Under the pieces are notes generated by a model. It searched no databases and was not told where the DNA came from. It was given only the letters and a program-made list of their open reading frames with translations. A DNA stretch of 64,000 nucleotides, taken from assembly GCF_027111255.2 (NCBI RefSeq), contig NZ_CP114285.2:1860001-1924000 (forward strand), given 5' to 3'. This document shows, piece after piece, positions 1 through 7,081 of this stretch. A program made the position numbers and the translations under genes. This DNA is from Flavobacterium flavigenum. Its GTDB lineage: Bacteria; Bacteroidota; Bacteroidia; Flavobacteriales; Flavobacteriaceae. Each line of letters opens with the position of its first letter. Positions within the stretch are counted from its first letter, which is position 1.

Positions 1-243
1 ACTGAACAGCGTATTTACCTTACCAGTGCTTGGCGAGAAGCTGATGTTTTTACAGAAGAAGAAAAAGCAATTCTAGCTTTAACAGAGCAAGTAACATTAA
101 TCAGTAATCATGTTTCTGATGAAGTTTATGAAAACGCAGCTCGCCTTTTTGACAAAAAATATCTGGCCGAAATCATTCTTACAATTATTACGATAAACTC
201 ATGGAACAGATTTGCCATCACGGCAGGATTAAGAGCTGTCTAG
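1..243 (+). CDS. C-terminal part of an AhpD-like / carboxymuconolactone decarboxylase family protein (partial)
   Basis: The reading frame is open from the first base to TAG at 241-243, giving the last 80 residues of a protein that starts outside the window. The segment EEEKAILALTEQVTLIS followed by a helix with LAEIILTIITINSWNRFAI is typical of the end of AhpD-fold alkylhydroperoxidase-like proteins. In this family the redox CxxC motif sits further upstream, so it cannot be checked here. Family members reduce peroxides or decarboxylate lactones; which applies is unknown. The assignment rests on recognising the C-terminal helices only. Confidence 0.7.
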   Translation, partial: TEQRIYLTSAWREADVFTEEEKAILALTEQVTLISNHVSDEVYENAARLFDKKYLAEIILTIITINSWNRFAITAGLRAV

Positions 244-261
244 TTCTTAATTAAAACCAAA

Positions 262-296
262 AAAAAGGCTTTTTCAAATTTCATGAAAAAGCCTTT
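262..296. terminator. Bidirectional rho-independent terminator
   Basis: A stem of about 13 bp (AAAGGCTTTTTC paired with GAAAAAGCCTTT) is flanked by an A-tract on the left and a T-rich tract on the right. It lies between two convergent genes and can end transcription from both. Confidence 0.85.
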
Positions 297-327
297 ATAT
301 TTTCTTAACTGCATATCCAGAGCATGA

Positions 328-1587
328 TTACGTTTTTAACTTTTTCTTTTTTGCAGCAGGAAACAAAACGTTATTTAAAATCAATCGATAGCCCGGAGAA
401 TTTGGATGCAAATCCAAAACTGTTGGTGGATCACCTACCTGATGTTGATAATCTTCAGGATCATGTCCTCCGAAAAAAGTAAACATTCCTTTGCCTTTTT
501 CTCCATGAATATAGCGTGCTTCGCCATTAAATTCACATGTTCCCATAATTAAAACATTAGATTTTATTAATGCTGAATCAAATGAAGTCGTCTGTCCCAT
601 GAATCCTTTCACCAATTGTGTATGATTTTGACACAACATGCTTGGTATCGGATCCCATTTTGCAGAGTATTCCATTAAAGTAAAATAATCTTTATCAGGT
701 GTGATTCTACGTTTTGTGGTCATATCAATATCTGAGAACTCGTATTGTTCCGGTCTCCTTTCAAGTGTAAAACCTTTAAATGCAAAAGAATTTCCATAGT
801 TCAGTTTTGACTGATAATTTGGTTCACTTGCATCTCCGTCAAACATTGCTTCGCAAATATCCACTCCATCTGCTGTCAAAGAAATATCAAAGCTATCCGT
901 TGCAGAACACATAGCAAACATAAAACCTCCTCCAATAACAAAATCCCTTATTTTTTTAGCAACAGCTCCTTTTTCCTGTGAAACTTTAGAATAGCCGAGT
1001 TTGGTGGCCAATGCTTCTGAATCCTTTTTTTGTTCAATATACCAGGGTGTATTTTTGTATGCCGCATAAAATTTACCATATTGCCCGGTAAAATCCTCAT
1101 GATGTAAATGAAGCCAGTCATAAAGCAATAACTGATCGCTTAAAACCTCTTCATCATAAATTGGCGTAAAAGGAATTTCGGCATATGTCAAAACCAGAGT
1201 TACAGCATCATCCCAGGGTTGTTTTCCTTTTGGTGTATAAACAGCAATTTTAGGAGCCTTTTCTAAAATGACTGATTCCATGTTTTGTGAAGGGCTTGAA
1301 ATTTCATCCAAAATTGCAATTTGTTCGCTATCCGAAAGAACCTCAAAACTTACGCCACGAATTTTACATTCTTTACGAATTTCATCAGCATCAGGCAATA
1401 AAAATGATCCGCCTCGATAATTTAAAAGCCAGCTGGCTTTATAATCCTTATTCAGACACCAATAGGTTATCCCATACGCCTTCAGGTGATTTTGTTGTGT
1501 AGTTTCATCCATAGGGAGAAGTATAAAAGATGCTTTTGCCGATATAGACATTAAGAACACTACTATATATATTAAGCTTTGTTTCAT
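328..1587 (-). CDS. Secreted glutamine-amidotransferase-like protein (often labelled asparagine synthetase B)
   Basis: This 419-residue protein begins with a signal peptide (MKQSLIYIVVFLMSISAKAS). I recognise it as the Bacteroidota family with the early block LKAYGITYWCL and the following LLNYRGGSF, which databases often name asparagine synthetase B. The name is doubtful, because no ATP-pyrophosphatase synthetase domain is visible. The central block KIRDFVIGGGFMFAMCSATD resembles the nucleophile-elbow region of class I amidotransferase or ThuA-like folds. The tail is lysine-rich (AAKKKKLKT). It is probably periplasmic; its substrate is unknown. The nearest upstream gene on the same strand lies beyond a stretch of about 300 bases, so it is probably transcribed alone. 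Confidence 0.6.
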   Translation of the reverse strand: MKQSLIYIVVFLMSISAKASFILLPMDETTQQNHLKAYGITYWCLNKDYKASWLLNYRGGSFLLPDADEIRKECKIRGVSFEVLSDSEQIAILDEISSPSQNMESVILEKAPKIAVYTPKGKQPWDDAVTLVLTYAEIPFTPIYDEEVLSDQLLLYDWLHLHHEDFTGQYGKFYAAYKNTPWYIEQKKDSEALATKLGYSKVSQEKGAVAKKIRDFVIGGGFMFAMCSATDSFDISLTADGVDICEAMFDGDASEPNYQSKLNYGNSFAFKGFTLERRPEQYEFSDIDMTTKRRITPDKDYFTLMEYSAKWDPIPSMLCQNHTQLVKGFMGQTTSFDSALIKSNVLIMGTCEFNGEARYIHGEKGKGMFTFFGGHDPEDYQHQVGDPPTVLDLHPNSPGYRLILNNVLFPAAKKKKLKT

Positions 1588-1692
1588 TTGGGTAAACTAT
1601 TTTCTGTAAAGGTATAAAGGAAGTATTAAAAACTATATTGGAAACGTTATTTATTGATATAAATCACCACATTTTTTTTGGATTAATTAAGT

Positions 1693-1710
1693 AAAAACAG
1701 GTATAAATAC
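1693..1710 (+). promoter_or_regulatory. 18-bp operator-like motif, copy 1
   Basis: AAAAACAGGTATAAATAC contains the inverted repeat GGTAT-AA-ATACC (completed by CC at 1711-1712... only the first C is followed by T, so the outer pair is GGTAT/ATACC). An identical 18-mer occurs at 5563-5580. Both copies end exactly 25 bp before a TAnnTTTG -7 box, while the bases between and around are not conserved. This is the signature of an activator site. The neighbouring NarL-type response regulator is the obvious candidate to bind it, by inference. Confidence 0.65.
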
Positions 1711-1735
1711 CTACAATCAAAAAAGATATTCTGAT

Positions 1736-1743
1736 TAAATTTG
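1736..1743 (+). promoter_or_regulatory. Bacteroidota -7 box (TAAATTTG) for the 41-residue peptide gene
   Basis: TAAATTTG matches the TAnnTTTG consensus and lies 32 bases before the ATG at 1776. No TTG -33 element is found at the usual 17-23 bp spacing, which suits an activator-dependent promoter served by the motif at 1693-1710. Confidence 0.6.
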
Positions 1744-1775
1744 AACATTCAATAAACAATAAAAAATTACGATAA

Positions 1776-1901
1776 ATGAAAATTAATGAAACTGATAAGG
1801 ACTCGAAACAATTAAATATACTACAAAAAATAGCACTTTGTATATTAGCAATAACTGTTATATCCTATTATGTTCTTTCTATTCAATTTTTAACCAGTTA
1901 A
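1776..1901 (+). CDS. Small single-pass membrane peptide, 41 residues
   Basis: ATG at 1776 to TAA at 1899-1901 encodes 41 residues: a charged start (MKINETDKDSKQLNILQK) followed by one hydrophobic segment (IALCILAITVISYYVLSIQF). It has its own -7 box and a shared operator motif upstream, and it ends one base before the stop codon of the convergent response regulator. The charged N-terminus plus one membrane helix is the layout of small membrane regulators, but no family was recognised. Its promoter context makes it more likely real than chance. It may act with the adjacent histidine kinase, by inference only. Confidence 0.55.
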   Translation: MKINETDKDSKQLNILQKIALCILAITVISYYVLSIQFLTS

Positions 1902-1902
1902 C

Positions 1903-2571
1903 TTAAGGAGTTAAAACTGCAATTTCATTTTGAATCGCATATACAACCAATCCAGCAATATTTCTAGACTCCGTTTTAAGTAATAAATTATTTCTGTGGC
2001 CTTCTACCGTTCTGGGGCTCAAGAAAAGTTCTTCGGCAATTTCAGCCGTGGTTTTTTGATTGCAAATAAGCTGAAGTACTTCGATTTCCCTTGGTGATAA
2101 AAAACCGGATTCTAAATTGATTCTAGAATTTTTTGAAGTCAGCATAGTATCTTGTATGGTCTTTAAAATCTTTTCATTATAAAAAAATCCTTTTTTTGCA
2201 ACTTCATTGATTGTATTTATTAAATCTGCCGGAGTTGTATTTTTTACCAAATAAGCGACTGCCCCTACCTGAATCATATTTATCACGAATGATTTAGTAT
2301 CATAACTCGTCAATGCAATAATTTTAATATCTGGAAAAAATTTTCTAATAACTTTAGTAGCCTCAACACCATTTAGAACAGGCATTTTCAGATCCATAAT
2401 AATAATATCAGGACTAGTATCGCTATTATTCAAATTTGAAATCAATTCTTCTCCATTTGATGCTTCAAAAAGAACTTCAATATTTTCTTCTCTTTGGAGT
2501 AAAAAAGATATTCCTTTACGAAATAAGATTTCATCATCAACTAAAGCTATTTTGATAGTAAAATTATTCAT
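1903..2571 (-). CDS. NarL/LuxR-family response regulator
   Basis: The 222-residue protein has a receiver domain (residues about 6-125) and a C-terminal LuxR-type helix-turn-helix (about 155-215). Receiver landmarks are the acidic pair VDDE near the start, the phosphoacceptor Asp in IIIMDLKMPVLNG, and the conserved Lys in LVKNTTPADL. The DNA-binding part reads LSPREIEVLQLIC followed by SPRTVEGHRNNLLLKTE, a standard LuxR recognition helix. It follows the histidine kinase gene with a gap of about 105 bases and is its probable partner. I infer that it binds the repeated 18-bp motif at 1693 and 5563, so that it controls the small peptide and the tail-collar cluster. Confidence 0.92.
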   Translation of the reverse strand: MNNFTIKIALVDDEILFRKGISFLLQREENIEVLFEASNGEELISNLNNSDTSPDIIIMDLKMPVLNGVEATKVIRKFFPDIKIIALTSYDTKSFVINMIQVGAVAYLVKNTTPADLINTINEVAKKGFFYNEKILKTIQDTMLTSKNSRINLESGFLSPREIEVLQLICNQKTTAEIAEELFLSPRTVEGHRNNLLLKTESRNIAGLVVYAIQNEIAVLTP

Positions 2572-2677
2572 TTTTCCTGAGTTTAAATCTTCTTAGAATT
2601 TCCAAATTACAAATTATATCACATAAAAAAACCAATCAGTAACATTAATAGTAATTTAAGCAAAGCAACTAATTAAG

Positions 2678-3469
2678 TTAAAATGTAAAAAAAACTTCAA
2701 TCCCCTTATTGATTTCAGATTTTATATCAATGCTTCCATTTAAGAAAGATATCCTGCTATCTATATTCTTCATTCCTAATCCTTTCTGATTTTCAGAATT
2801 TTTAGAATCAAAACCTATTCCGTTGTCCTTATAAAAACAGCTATTGCTACCATTAACTTTATCTAAATGTATAGAGATTTCTGAAGCCTTTCCATGTCGT
2901 AAAGAATTATTCATCAACTCCTGTAAAATCCTAAAAACGTGCAAATGTCTATTTTTTTCACTTTCATCAAACTCAATTTTGTTTTGATATGACACTTTAA
3001 CAGATTTACTACTCTCAAATTCTTCACATAGTTCTTCAATTCCGGCATGGAGTCCGAATTTATCAAAAACAGGCGGCAATAAATTATGGGCAATTTTTCT
3101 TGAATTATCTAATGCCCTTGCCGTTATATTAATAATATTTGCAGTAATTTCTTTTGTTTCAGTTTCTGTTAAATTTGCTGAAGTTAGTAAATAACTATTC
3201 AATGAAACTACATTTAATTTTGAGCTAATGTCATCGTGCAAATCCTGTGCTATTCTTTTCCTTTCTTCCTCCTGTGTAATAATAACAGCATGCAATTGCT
3301 CTTTTTGATGTGCCAATACTAAATCTCTTTTTTCTAATTCTTTTTGAATAATCTTTTTTCTGGAAAAATAGAAAAAGACAATCAAAGCAACTGCTACAAT
3401 CATAAAAAAAAGTGAGATGTACAAAATAATTGCGACAACTTCTTTTTCAGGAATGGAATTTACATTCAT
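2678..3469 (-). CDS. Membrane-anchored sensor histidine kinase (HisKA_3 / NarX-type)
   Basis: The protein has 263 residues. One membrane helix near residues 12-33 (VAIILYISLFFMIVAVALIV) is followed by a dimerisation domain with the phospho-acceptor His in EERKRIAQDLHDDIS. The ATPase domain has the N-box ELMNNSLRHG, the glycine-rich YKDNGIGFD and the G-box KGLGMKNI. There is almost no extracytoplasmic sensor region, so it probably senses within the membrane or through a partner; the multi-pass protein at 4408-5046 is a possible partner. It is followed by the response regulator on the same strand. Confidence 0.92.
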   Translation of the reverse strand: MNVNSIPEKEVVAIILYISLFFMIVAVALIVFFYFSRKKIIQKELEKRDLVLAHQKEQLHAVIITQEEERKRIAQDLHDDISSKLNVVSLNSYLLTSANLTETETKEITANIINITARALDNSRKIAHNLLPPVFDKFGLHAGIEELCEEFESSKSVKVSYQNKIEFDESEKNRHLHVFRILQELMNNSLRHGKASEISIHLDKVNGSNSCFYKDNGIGFDSKNSENQKGLGMKNIDSRISFLNGSIDIKSEINKGIEVFFTF

Positions 3470-3509
3470 ATAAATCGTGGTATTTTTTATTATCGAATAT
3501 AATCGTATT

Positions 3510-3517
3510 CAAATATA
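3510..3517 (-). promoter_or_regulatory. -7 box for the histidine kinase gene
   Basis: Read on the minus strand this is TATATTTG, a match to TAnnTTTG, about 40 bases ahead of the kinase ATG. It suggests that the kinase and regulator have a promoter of their own rather than depending only on the upstream genes. No well-spaced TTTG partner was found. Confidence 0.45.
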
Positions 3518-3620
3518 TTGATTTATTTTATCAATGAAGTGCCATCCGGTTAATTGTAAACAATAAAATCTCCGTCAAAAAAATTGATAGAGACTTTTTG
3601 TACTTTTTCTTATCTAAATA

Positions 3621-4379
3621 CTATTGTATTGGATTTTCTTCTTCAATACAAGGTGGACAGGGGCGCGTACCATCGTATATATCTTCCGTTTCTTCAGATG
3701 TGACTGACATCTTTTTTACTTGATTATTTTTATCAAGCCCAATTAAAATTGTAGTGACTTTTCCTTTAGGATTAATGCCTAAAAACACCCCTATGTTTGA
3801 ATTTTTCTTGTTTAGCATAGCTTTAACAACTTCGGCTTCTAAACTAAAATAACGAAAACGATTACCTTTATATGAAGTTACTTCCTCAAGTTCAGAAATA
3901 TTGGTAAGCTTTTTTTGCCATTCATTTATCCAGATAAAAGCGTCACCAGGCGACAATAAATGTGAATTTAATAATTCTGTTCTCTTTTTAGTTGTGCTTA
4001 CAGATAATTTTTTAAGATTCGCTAATTCATTTTTAAAAATGGATTCTTTTAATATTGATGATTTAACTATTCCTAACTCATGATCAGATTCATCAACACC
4101 AGCTACTTGCATCTGTATTTTATTGTCAATAAATCCTAATTTGAAATGCATCTGAGTTATCTTTGGTCTTTCCATTAATGACTTCATTTCGCTGATTGGA
4201 AATAAATAAGCTGCGACCTCTTTTTGCGAACTTGCAAATTTAGCATCCAGCTTAGCAGATAACCAATTCTCATTTTGTAAAACTAATGCCGGAGCGACAT
4301 CTTCCTGATTATTTTCTTTTTGACATGAAAACACAAAAACAATCAATACATAAAAACCGATTTTTTTTATTTTTTTCAT
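3621..4379 (-). CDS. Lipoprotein with two related domains and a C-terminal YDGTRPCPPC motif
   Basis: This 252-residue protein starts with a lipoprotein signal (FVFSCQ, Cys around residue 19). The N-terminal half (ENWLSAKLDAKF ... AAYLFPISEM) and the C-terminal half (FIWINEWQKKL ... FRYFSLEAEVV ... IGVFLGINPKGKVTTILIGLD) appear to be two copies of one domain. The second copy ends in YDGTRPCPPC. The 116-residue protein at 5067-5417 has one copy and the same ending (YDGTRPSPPF). I do not recognise a named family and no enzymatic motif is visible. The lipobox suggests anchoring in the inner or outer membrane. It follows the multi-pass protein gene by only 28 bases, so it is probably in one operon with it. 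Confidence 0.7.
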   Translation of the reverse strand: MKKIKKIGFYVLIVFVFSCQKENNQEDVAPALVLQNENWLSAKLDAKFASSQKEVAAYLFPISEMKSLMERPKITQMHFKLGFIDNKIQMQVAGVDESDHELGIVKSSILKESIFKNELANLKKLSVSTTKKRTELLNSHLLSPGDAFIWINEWQKKLTNISELEEVTSYKGNRFRYFSLEAEVVKAMLNKKNSNIGVFLGINPKGKVTTILIGLDKNNQVKKMSVTSEETEDIYDGTRPCPPCIEEENPIQ

Positions 4380-4407
4380 AACTAAAAACTTATTTAATTA
4401 AATAACA

Positions 4408-5046
4408 CTATTCAACCTGAATAAAAGTTTTTTGGGAAAAGCTTACTTTCCATTCATATAAAATAAACAATTGATAAACCAGAAATAAAAAGGCATTTAA
4501 TTTCCATGACAGATATTTTAAATCATCACTCAAACTTAAAGTCAGATTTCCTACTAAATACAAAATCGTAGAACCTAACATAAAAAAAATCACAGCTATA
4601 GTAATGTAATAGTATGATTTATGTTCAGTAAGCATATTATAAAAATGTAATAACGCAACTGCTACTATTAACAAAGAGGCAATAGTTATTGCAAACAAGT
4701 TAAATTTCAAGAATTGCCTGTAATCAATAAAAAACTGAATGCTCAAAATGAATAAAGCACCATACAAACTACGCTTTACTATTCGTTTTTGAGATTCTAA
4801 TTTTACAATGGATGCATAAAATAAACTTAACAAAATCATCTGCCCAACAACAAATATATTGATTACGAACAAATTATCAAATCTAAAATGATACATAAAT
4901 TCCATCGTAATCTGCATTATAAAAGAAAAAAGCAAATAACATACAAAAAAAACATTAGCTTTTTCCTTACAAAAAAAGCTATAAGTGTATAAAATCAGAT
5001 TAATTAGTAATAAAAAATAACCTGAATATATTAAAAAATCTATCAT
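4408..5046 (-). CDS. Multi-pass membrane protein of unknown function
   Basis: The 212 residues form about seven hydrophobic segments, for example YFLLLINLILYTYSFF, NIFVVGQMILLSLFYA, AITIASLLIVAVALLHFY and IAVIFFMLGSTILYLVGNL, with short loops. No catalytic or transport motif is visible. It lies between two genes for proteins with a YDGTRPxPP C-terminus (gaps of 20 and 28 bases) and upstream of a histidine kinase that lacks a sensor domain. A sensing or coupling role in the membrane is possible, but this is inference from position. Confidence 0.7.
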   Translation of the reverse strand: MIDFLIYSGYFLLLINLILYTYSFFCKEKANVFFVCYLLFSFIMQITMEFMYHFRFDNLFVINIFVVGQMILLSLFYASIVKLESQKRIVKRSLYGALFILSIQFFIDYRQFLKFNLFAITIASLLIVAVALLHFYNMLTEHKSYYYITIAVIFFMLGSTILYLVGNLTLSLSDDLKYLSWKLNAFLFLVYQLFILYEWKVSFSQKTFIQVE

Positions 5047-5066
5047 TAATATTGAATTCTGTATTT

Positions 5067-5417
5067 TTAAAAAGGAGGAGAAGGGCGTGTTCCATCATAA
5101 ACAACCTCTTCAGCAGCTTTAGCACTACCCTGGTTTTCAGGAGGTCCATATACATCTATATATTTACCTGTTTCTTTGTCCAAATTTGCCCCAACAAAAA
5201 GTAATGTTTTTTCATTTTGATCATTAATACCTATATAAGCACGAACAGCATCAGTATTAAGCTGCAATACAATTTCTAAACTTTCCCTCGGTATCAAATA
5301 AGATTTTATCTTGCTGTTACTATCTTCAAGTGTAGTATCATTCTCGTATCTCTTTTCCCATTCTTTCGCAACTGCTAATGGAATCTGAATTGTTCCCGGA
5401 AATTTTTCTTCTGCCAT
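5067..5417 (-). CDS. Small soluble protein with C-terminal YDGTRPSPPF motif
   Basis: The protein has 116 residues and neither signal peptide nor membrane helix. Recognisable blocks are IPLAVAKEWEKRY, KSYLIPRESLEIVL, AVRAYIGIND and LLFVGANLD, ending in VVYDGTRPSPPF. The same order of blocks occurs in the lipoprotein at 3621-4379, so the two are paralogues, here without export. In the lipoprotein the tail carries cysteines (CPPC); here they are Ser and Phe. Function unknown. It is the first gene of a probable leftward operon and is divergent from the tail-collar cluster. Confidence 0.7.
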   Translation of the reverse strand: MAEEKFPGTIQIPLAVAKEWEKRYENDTTLEDSNSKIKSYLIPRESLEIVLQLNTDAVRAYIGINDQNEKTLLFVGANLDKETGKYIDVYGPPENQGSAKAAEEVVYDGTRPSPPF

Positions 5418-5451
5418 AATTAATTTGTTTTTTGGTTAAGAGTTAATAATT

Positions 5452-5466
5452 ATTAGCTAAGCTAAT
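5452..5466. promoter_or_regulatory. Perfect inverted repeat in the leader of the leftward operon
   Basis: ATTAGCT-A-AGCTAAT is a perfect 7-bp inverted repeat around one base. It lies about 35 bases upstream of the ATG at 5417, downstream of the likely -7 box at 5491-5498. It could be an operator or a leader hairpin; the sequence does not decide. Confidence 0.35.
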
Positions 5467-5490
5467 GAATTATTTTAAAAAATTAACATT

Positions 5491-5498
5491 CAAAAATA
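5491..5498 (-). promoter_or_regulatory. -7 box for the leftward 116-aa / membrane / lipoprotein operon
   Basis: On the minus strand this reads TATTTTTG, matching TAnnTTTG, about 75 bases before the start codon at 5417. No convincing -33 element is seen at normal spacing. Confidence 0.45.
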
Positions 5499-5562
5499 AA
5501 AAAGCCAACATCTAAACAGCAAAAAAACACTGTATAACAAACACTTACACCTAAGAAACACA

Positions 5563-5580
5563 AAAAACAGGTATAAATAC
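5563..5580 (+). promoter_or_regulatory. 18-bp operator-like motif, copy 2
   Basis: This is identical over 18 bases to 1693-1710 (AAAAACAGGTATAAATAC), with the core GTAT-AA-ATAC. It again ends exactly 25 bp before a -7 box (5606-5613). The intergenic stretch 5418-5882 otherwise holds an AT-rich leader of about 260 bases and no gene that I can support. Confidence 0.65.
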
Positions 5581-5605
5581 GCATCTCTATTTTTTTATTA
5601 TAATT

Positions 5606-5613
5606 TAATTTTG
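5606..5613 (+). promoter_or_regulatory. -7 box (TAATTTTG) for the tail-collar cluster
   Basis: This matches TAnnTTTG and has the same spacing to the 18-bp motif as the promoter at 1736. No TTG is present at -33. Transcription from here would leave a 5' leader of about 260 nt before the ATG at 5883. A second possible -7 box (TATTTTTG) lies at 5774-5781. Confidence 0.55.
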
Positions 5614-5882
5614 TTAAGAAACCATTTATAAAAATAAATTAACAATAGCCATTTAGAGATCTATTGACTTACATTATTAAAGAATGAAAAATGCAAGAAG
5701 ACACAAAAGCACCTTTTGTAACATAAAAAGTAGCTTTCATGACATTTAATTACAAAAAAAATCTCTAACAAAATATTTTTGAATAGTTGGAAGACTTAAT
5801 TCCATCAATGACTTACATCAAAAGGTCAAGATAAAAAGGGCAAAATAGATGTAATTTATTTTTAACTATATAACTAAAAACT

Positions 5883-6440
5883 ATGTCAACAGAACCATTT
5901 ATCGGAGAAATTAAAATTTTCGGATTCAACTTTGCACCTCGAGGTTATGCAACCTGTCAAGGTCAACTATTATCAATTGCTCAAAACTCTGCTCTTTTTT
6001 CTTTACTCGGAACTTATTATGGCGGAAACGGGCAAACCACATTCGCTTTGCCTGATTTACAAGGGCGTGTACCTATTGGACAAGGACAGGGACCTGGTCT
6101 TCCTTTGTATGATATTGGCCAAAAAGCAGGTACACCTACTGTCACATTATTAACATCTAATATTCCTGCACATGTTCACACATTAAATGCAGCTGTAGTT
6201 AAACTACAAGCCTCTTCAGGCAATGCTGACGAATCTGTACCAGAAGGTAATTTCCCTGCAACGACCACAACTCCTTGTTATTCTGGTAATGGAGCTACTC
6301 CAAATGTTTTTACAGGAGGTACAACTGTTTCCGGAACTACAGATATTACAGGAGGAAATATCCCCATATCAATTATGAGCCCTTATCTAGTTATAAATTA
6401 TTCAATAGCTCTTCAAGGAATTTTTCCAAGTAGAAATTAA
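5883..6440 (+). CDS. Tail-collar domain protein (microcystin-dependent-protein-like), first copy
   Basis: The 185-residue protein has the full tail-collar layout: start EPFIGEIKIFGFNFAPRGYA, then CQGQLLSIAQNSALFSLLGT, YGGNGQTTFALPDLQGRVP and a glycine-rich GQGQGPGLP. Its C-terminal part is low in charge and ends in IFPSRN. The family is named after short phage tail fibre tips and the bacterial MdpB group; such proteins also occur in bacteria outside prophages. No signal peptide or T9SS tail is present. It is followed after 23 bases by a paralogue with about two-thirds of its residues identical by eye. No other phage gene is nearby, so it is probably a domesticated, cell-encoded protein. Confidence 0.9.
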   Translation: MSTEPFIGEIKIFGFNFAPRGYATCQGQLLSIAQNSALFSLLGTYYGGNGQTTFALPDLQGRVPIGQGQGPGLPLYDIGQKAGTPTVTLLTSNIPAHVHTLNAAVVKLQASSGNADESVPEGNFPATTTTPCYSGNGATPNVFTGGTTVSGTTDITGGNIPISIMSPYLVINYSIALQGIFPSRN

Positions 6441-6463
6441 ATTAACCCTTAAATAAACATCAT

Positions 6464-7021
6464 ATGTCTTACGAACCATTTATCGGAGAAATAAAAATAT
6501 TTGGATTTAATTTTTTCCCTGTAGGTCATCAAACATGTCAGGGACAAATTATGAGTATTTCCCAAAACACTGCATTATTTGCACTCCTTGGAACAATTTA
6601 TGGAGGAAACGGTCAGAATACATTTGCACTACCTGACTTACGAGGACGTGTTCCTATTGGTCAGGGACAAGGTGGCGGCCTTCCAAATTATATAATTGGG
6701 GAAGCAGCAGGTACGCCTACTGCTACTTTAGTTTTATCAAATTTACCACAACATATCCATACATTAAGTAATGTTAATGTAAAAATAAAAGCTTCATCAG
6801 AAAACGGTGATGAAAGTGTGCCAGAAGGCAATTTTCCTGCAACGACAACGACACCGACTTATTCTGGTAATGGAGCAACCCCAAATGTTTTTACAGGAGG
6901 AACAATAGTTAGTGGTTCAACAGATGTAACGGGGTCTAATATTCCTTTTAGTATAATGAATCCTTATCTGACTATTAACTATTGCATCGCAACAGAAGGA
7001 ATTTTTCCAAGCAGAAATTAA
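6464..7021 (+). CDS. Tail-collar domain protein, second copy
   Basis: This protein is also 185 residues long and aligns end to end with the upstream copy: EPFIGEIKIFGFNFFPVGHQ, CQGQIMSISQNTALFALLGT, ALPDLRGRVPIGQGQGGGLP, with the same variable C-terminal half and ending IFPSRN. The stretches DESVPEGNFPATTTTP and YSGNGATPNVFTGGT are shared exactly, which points to tandem duplication. The gap to copy 1 is 23 bases and a strong hairpin follows the stop codon, so the two genes are probably one unit that is expressed more than the genes behind it. Confidence 0.9.
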   Translation: MSYEPFIGEIKIFGFNFFPVGHQTCQGQIMSISQNTALFALLGTIYGGNGQNTFALPDLRGRVPIGQGQGGGLPNYIIGEAAGTPTATLVLSNLPQHIHTLSNVNVKIKASSENGDESVPEGNFPATTTTPTYSGNGATPNVFTGGTIVSGSTDVTGSNIPFSIMNPYLTINYCIATEGIFPSRN

Positions 7022-7031
7022 TTAAATTCTT

Positions 7032-7067
7032 AAAAGGAAATTTTCAATATGAAAATTTCCTTTTTTA
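7032..7067 (+). terminator. Rho-independent terminator after the tail-collar pair
   Basis: AAAAGGAAATTTTC (7032-7045) pairs perfectly with GAAAATTTCCTTTT (7051-7064) around a 5-nt loop, and a T-rich tract follows. It starts 10 bases after the stop of the second collar gene. An ATG inside the hairpin (7049) is the apparent start of the next open frame, but it is unlikely to be used. Confidence 0.85.
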
Positions 7068-7081
7068 TTATTCAAAACTAT

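Noticed and set aside
5684..5749. 21-codon frame in the leader of the collar cluster (MKNARRHKSTFCNIKSSF...)
   Set aside because: It is too short with no supporting pattern; it could be a leader peptide, but nothing in the sequence shows it.
5883..7021. Prophage or tailocin suggested by two tail-collar genes
   Set aside because: No capsid, sheath, baseplate, terminase, integrase, lysis or att site is nearby. The collar family also occurs in bacteria outside phages.
7049..7081. N-terminal extension of the receptor-fold gene
   Set aside because: It lies in a terminator hairpin and encodes residues not expected in the fold.
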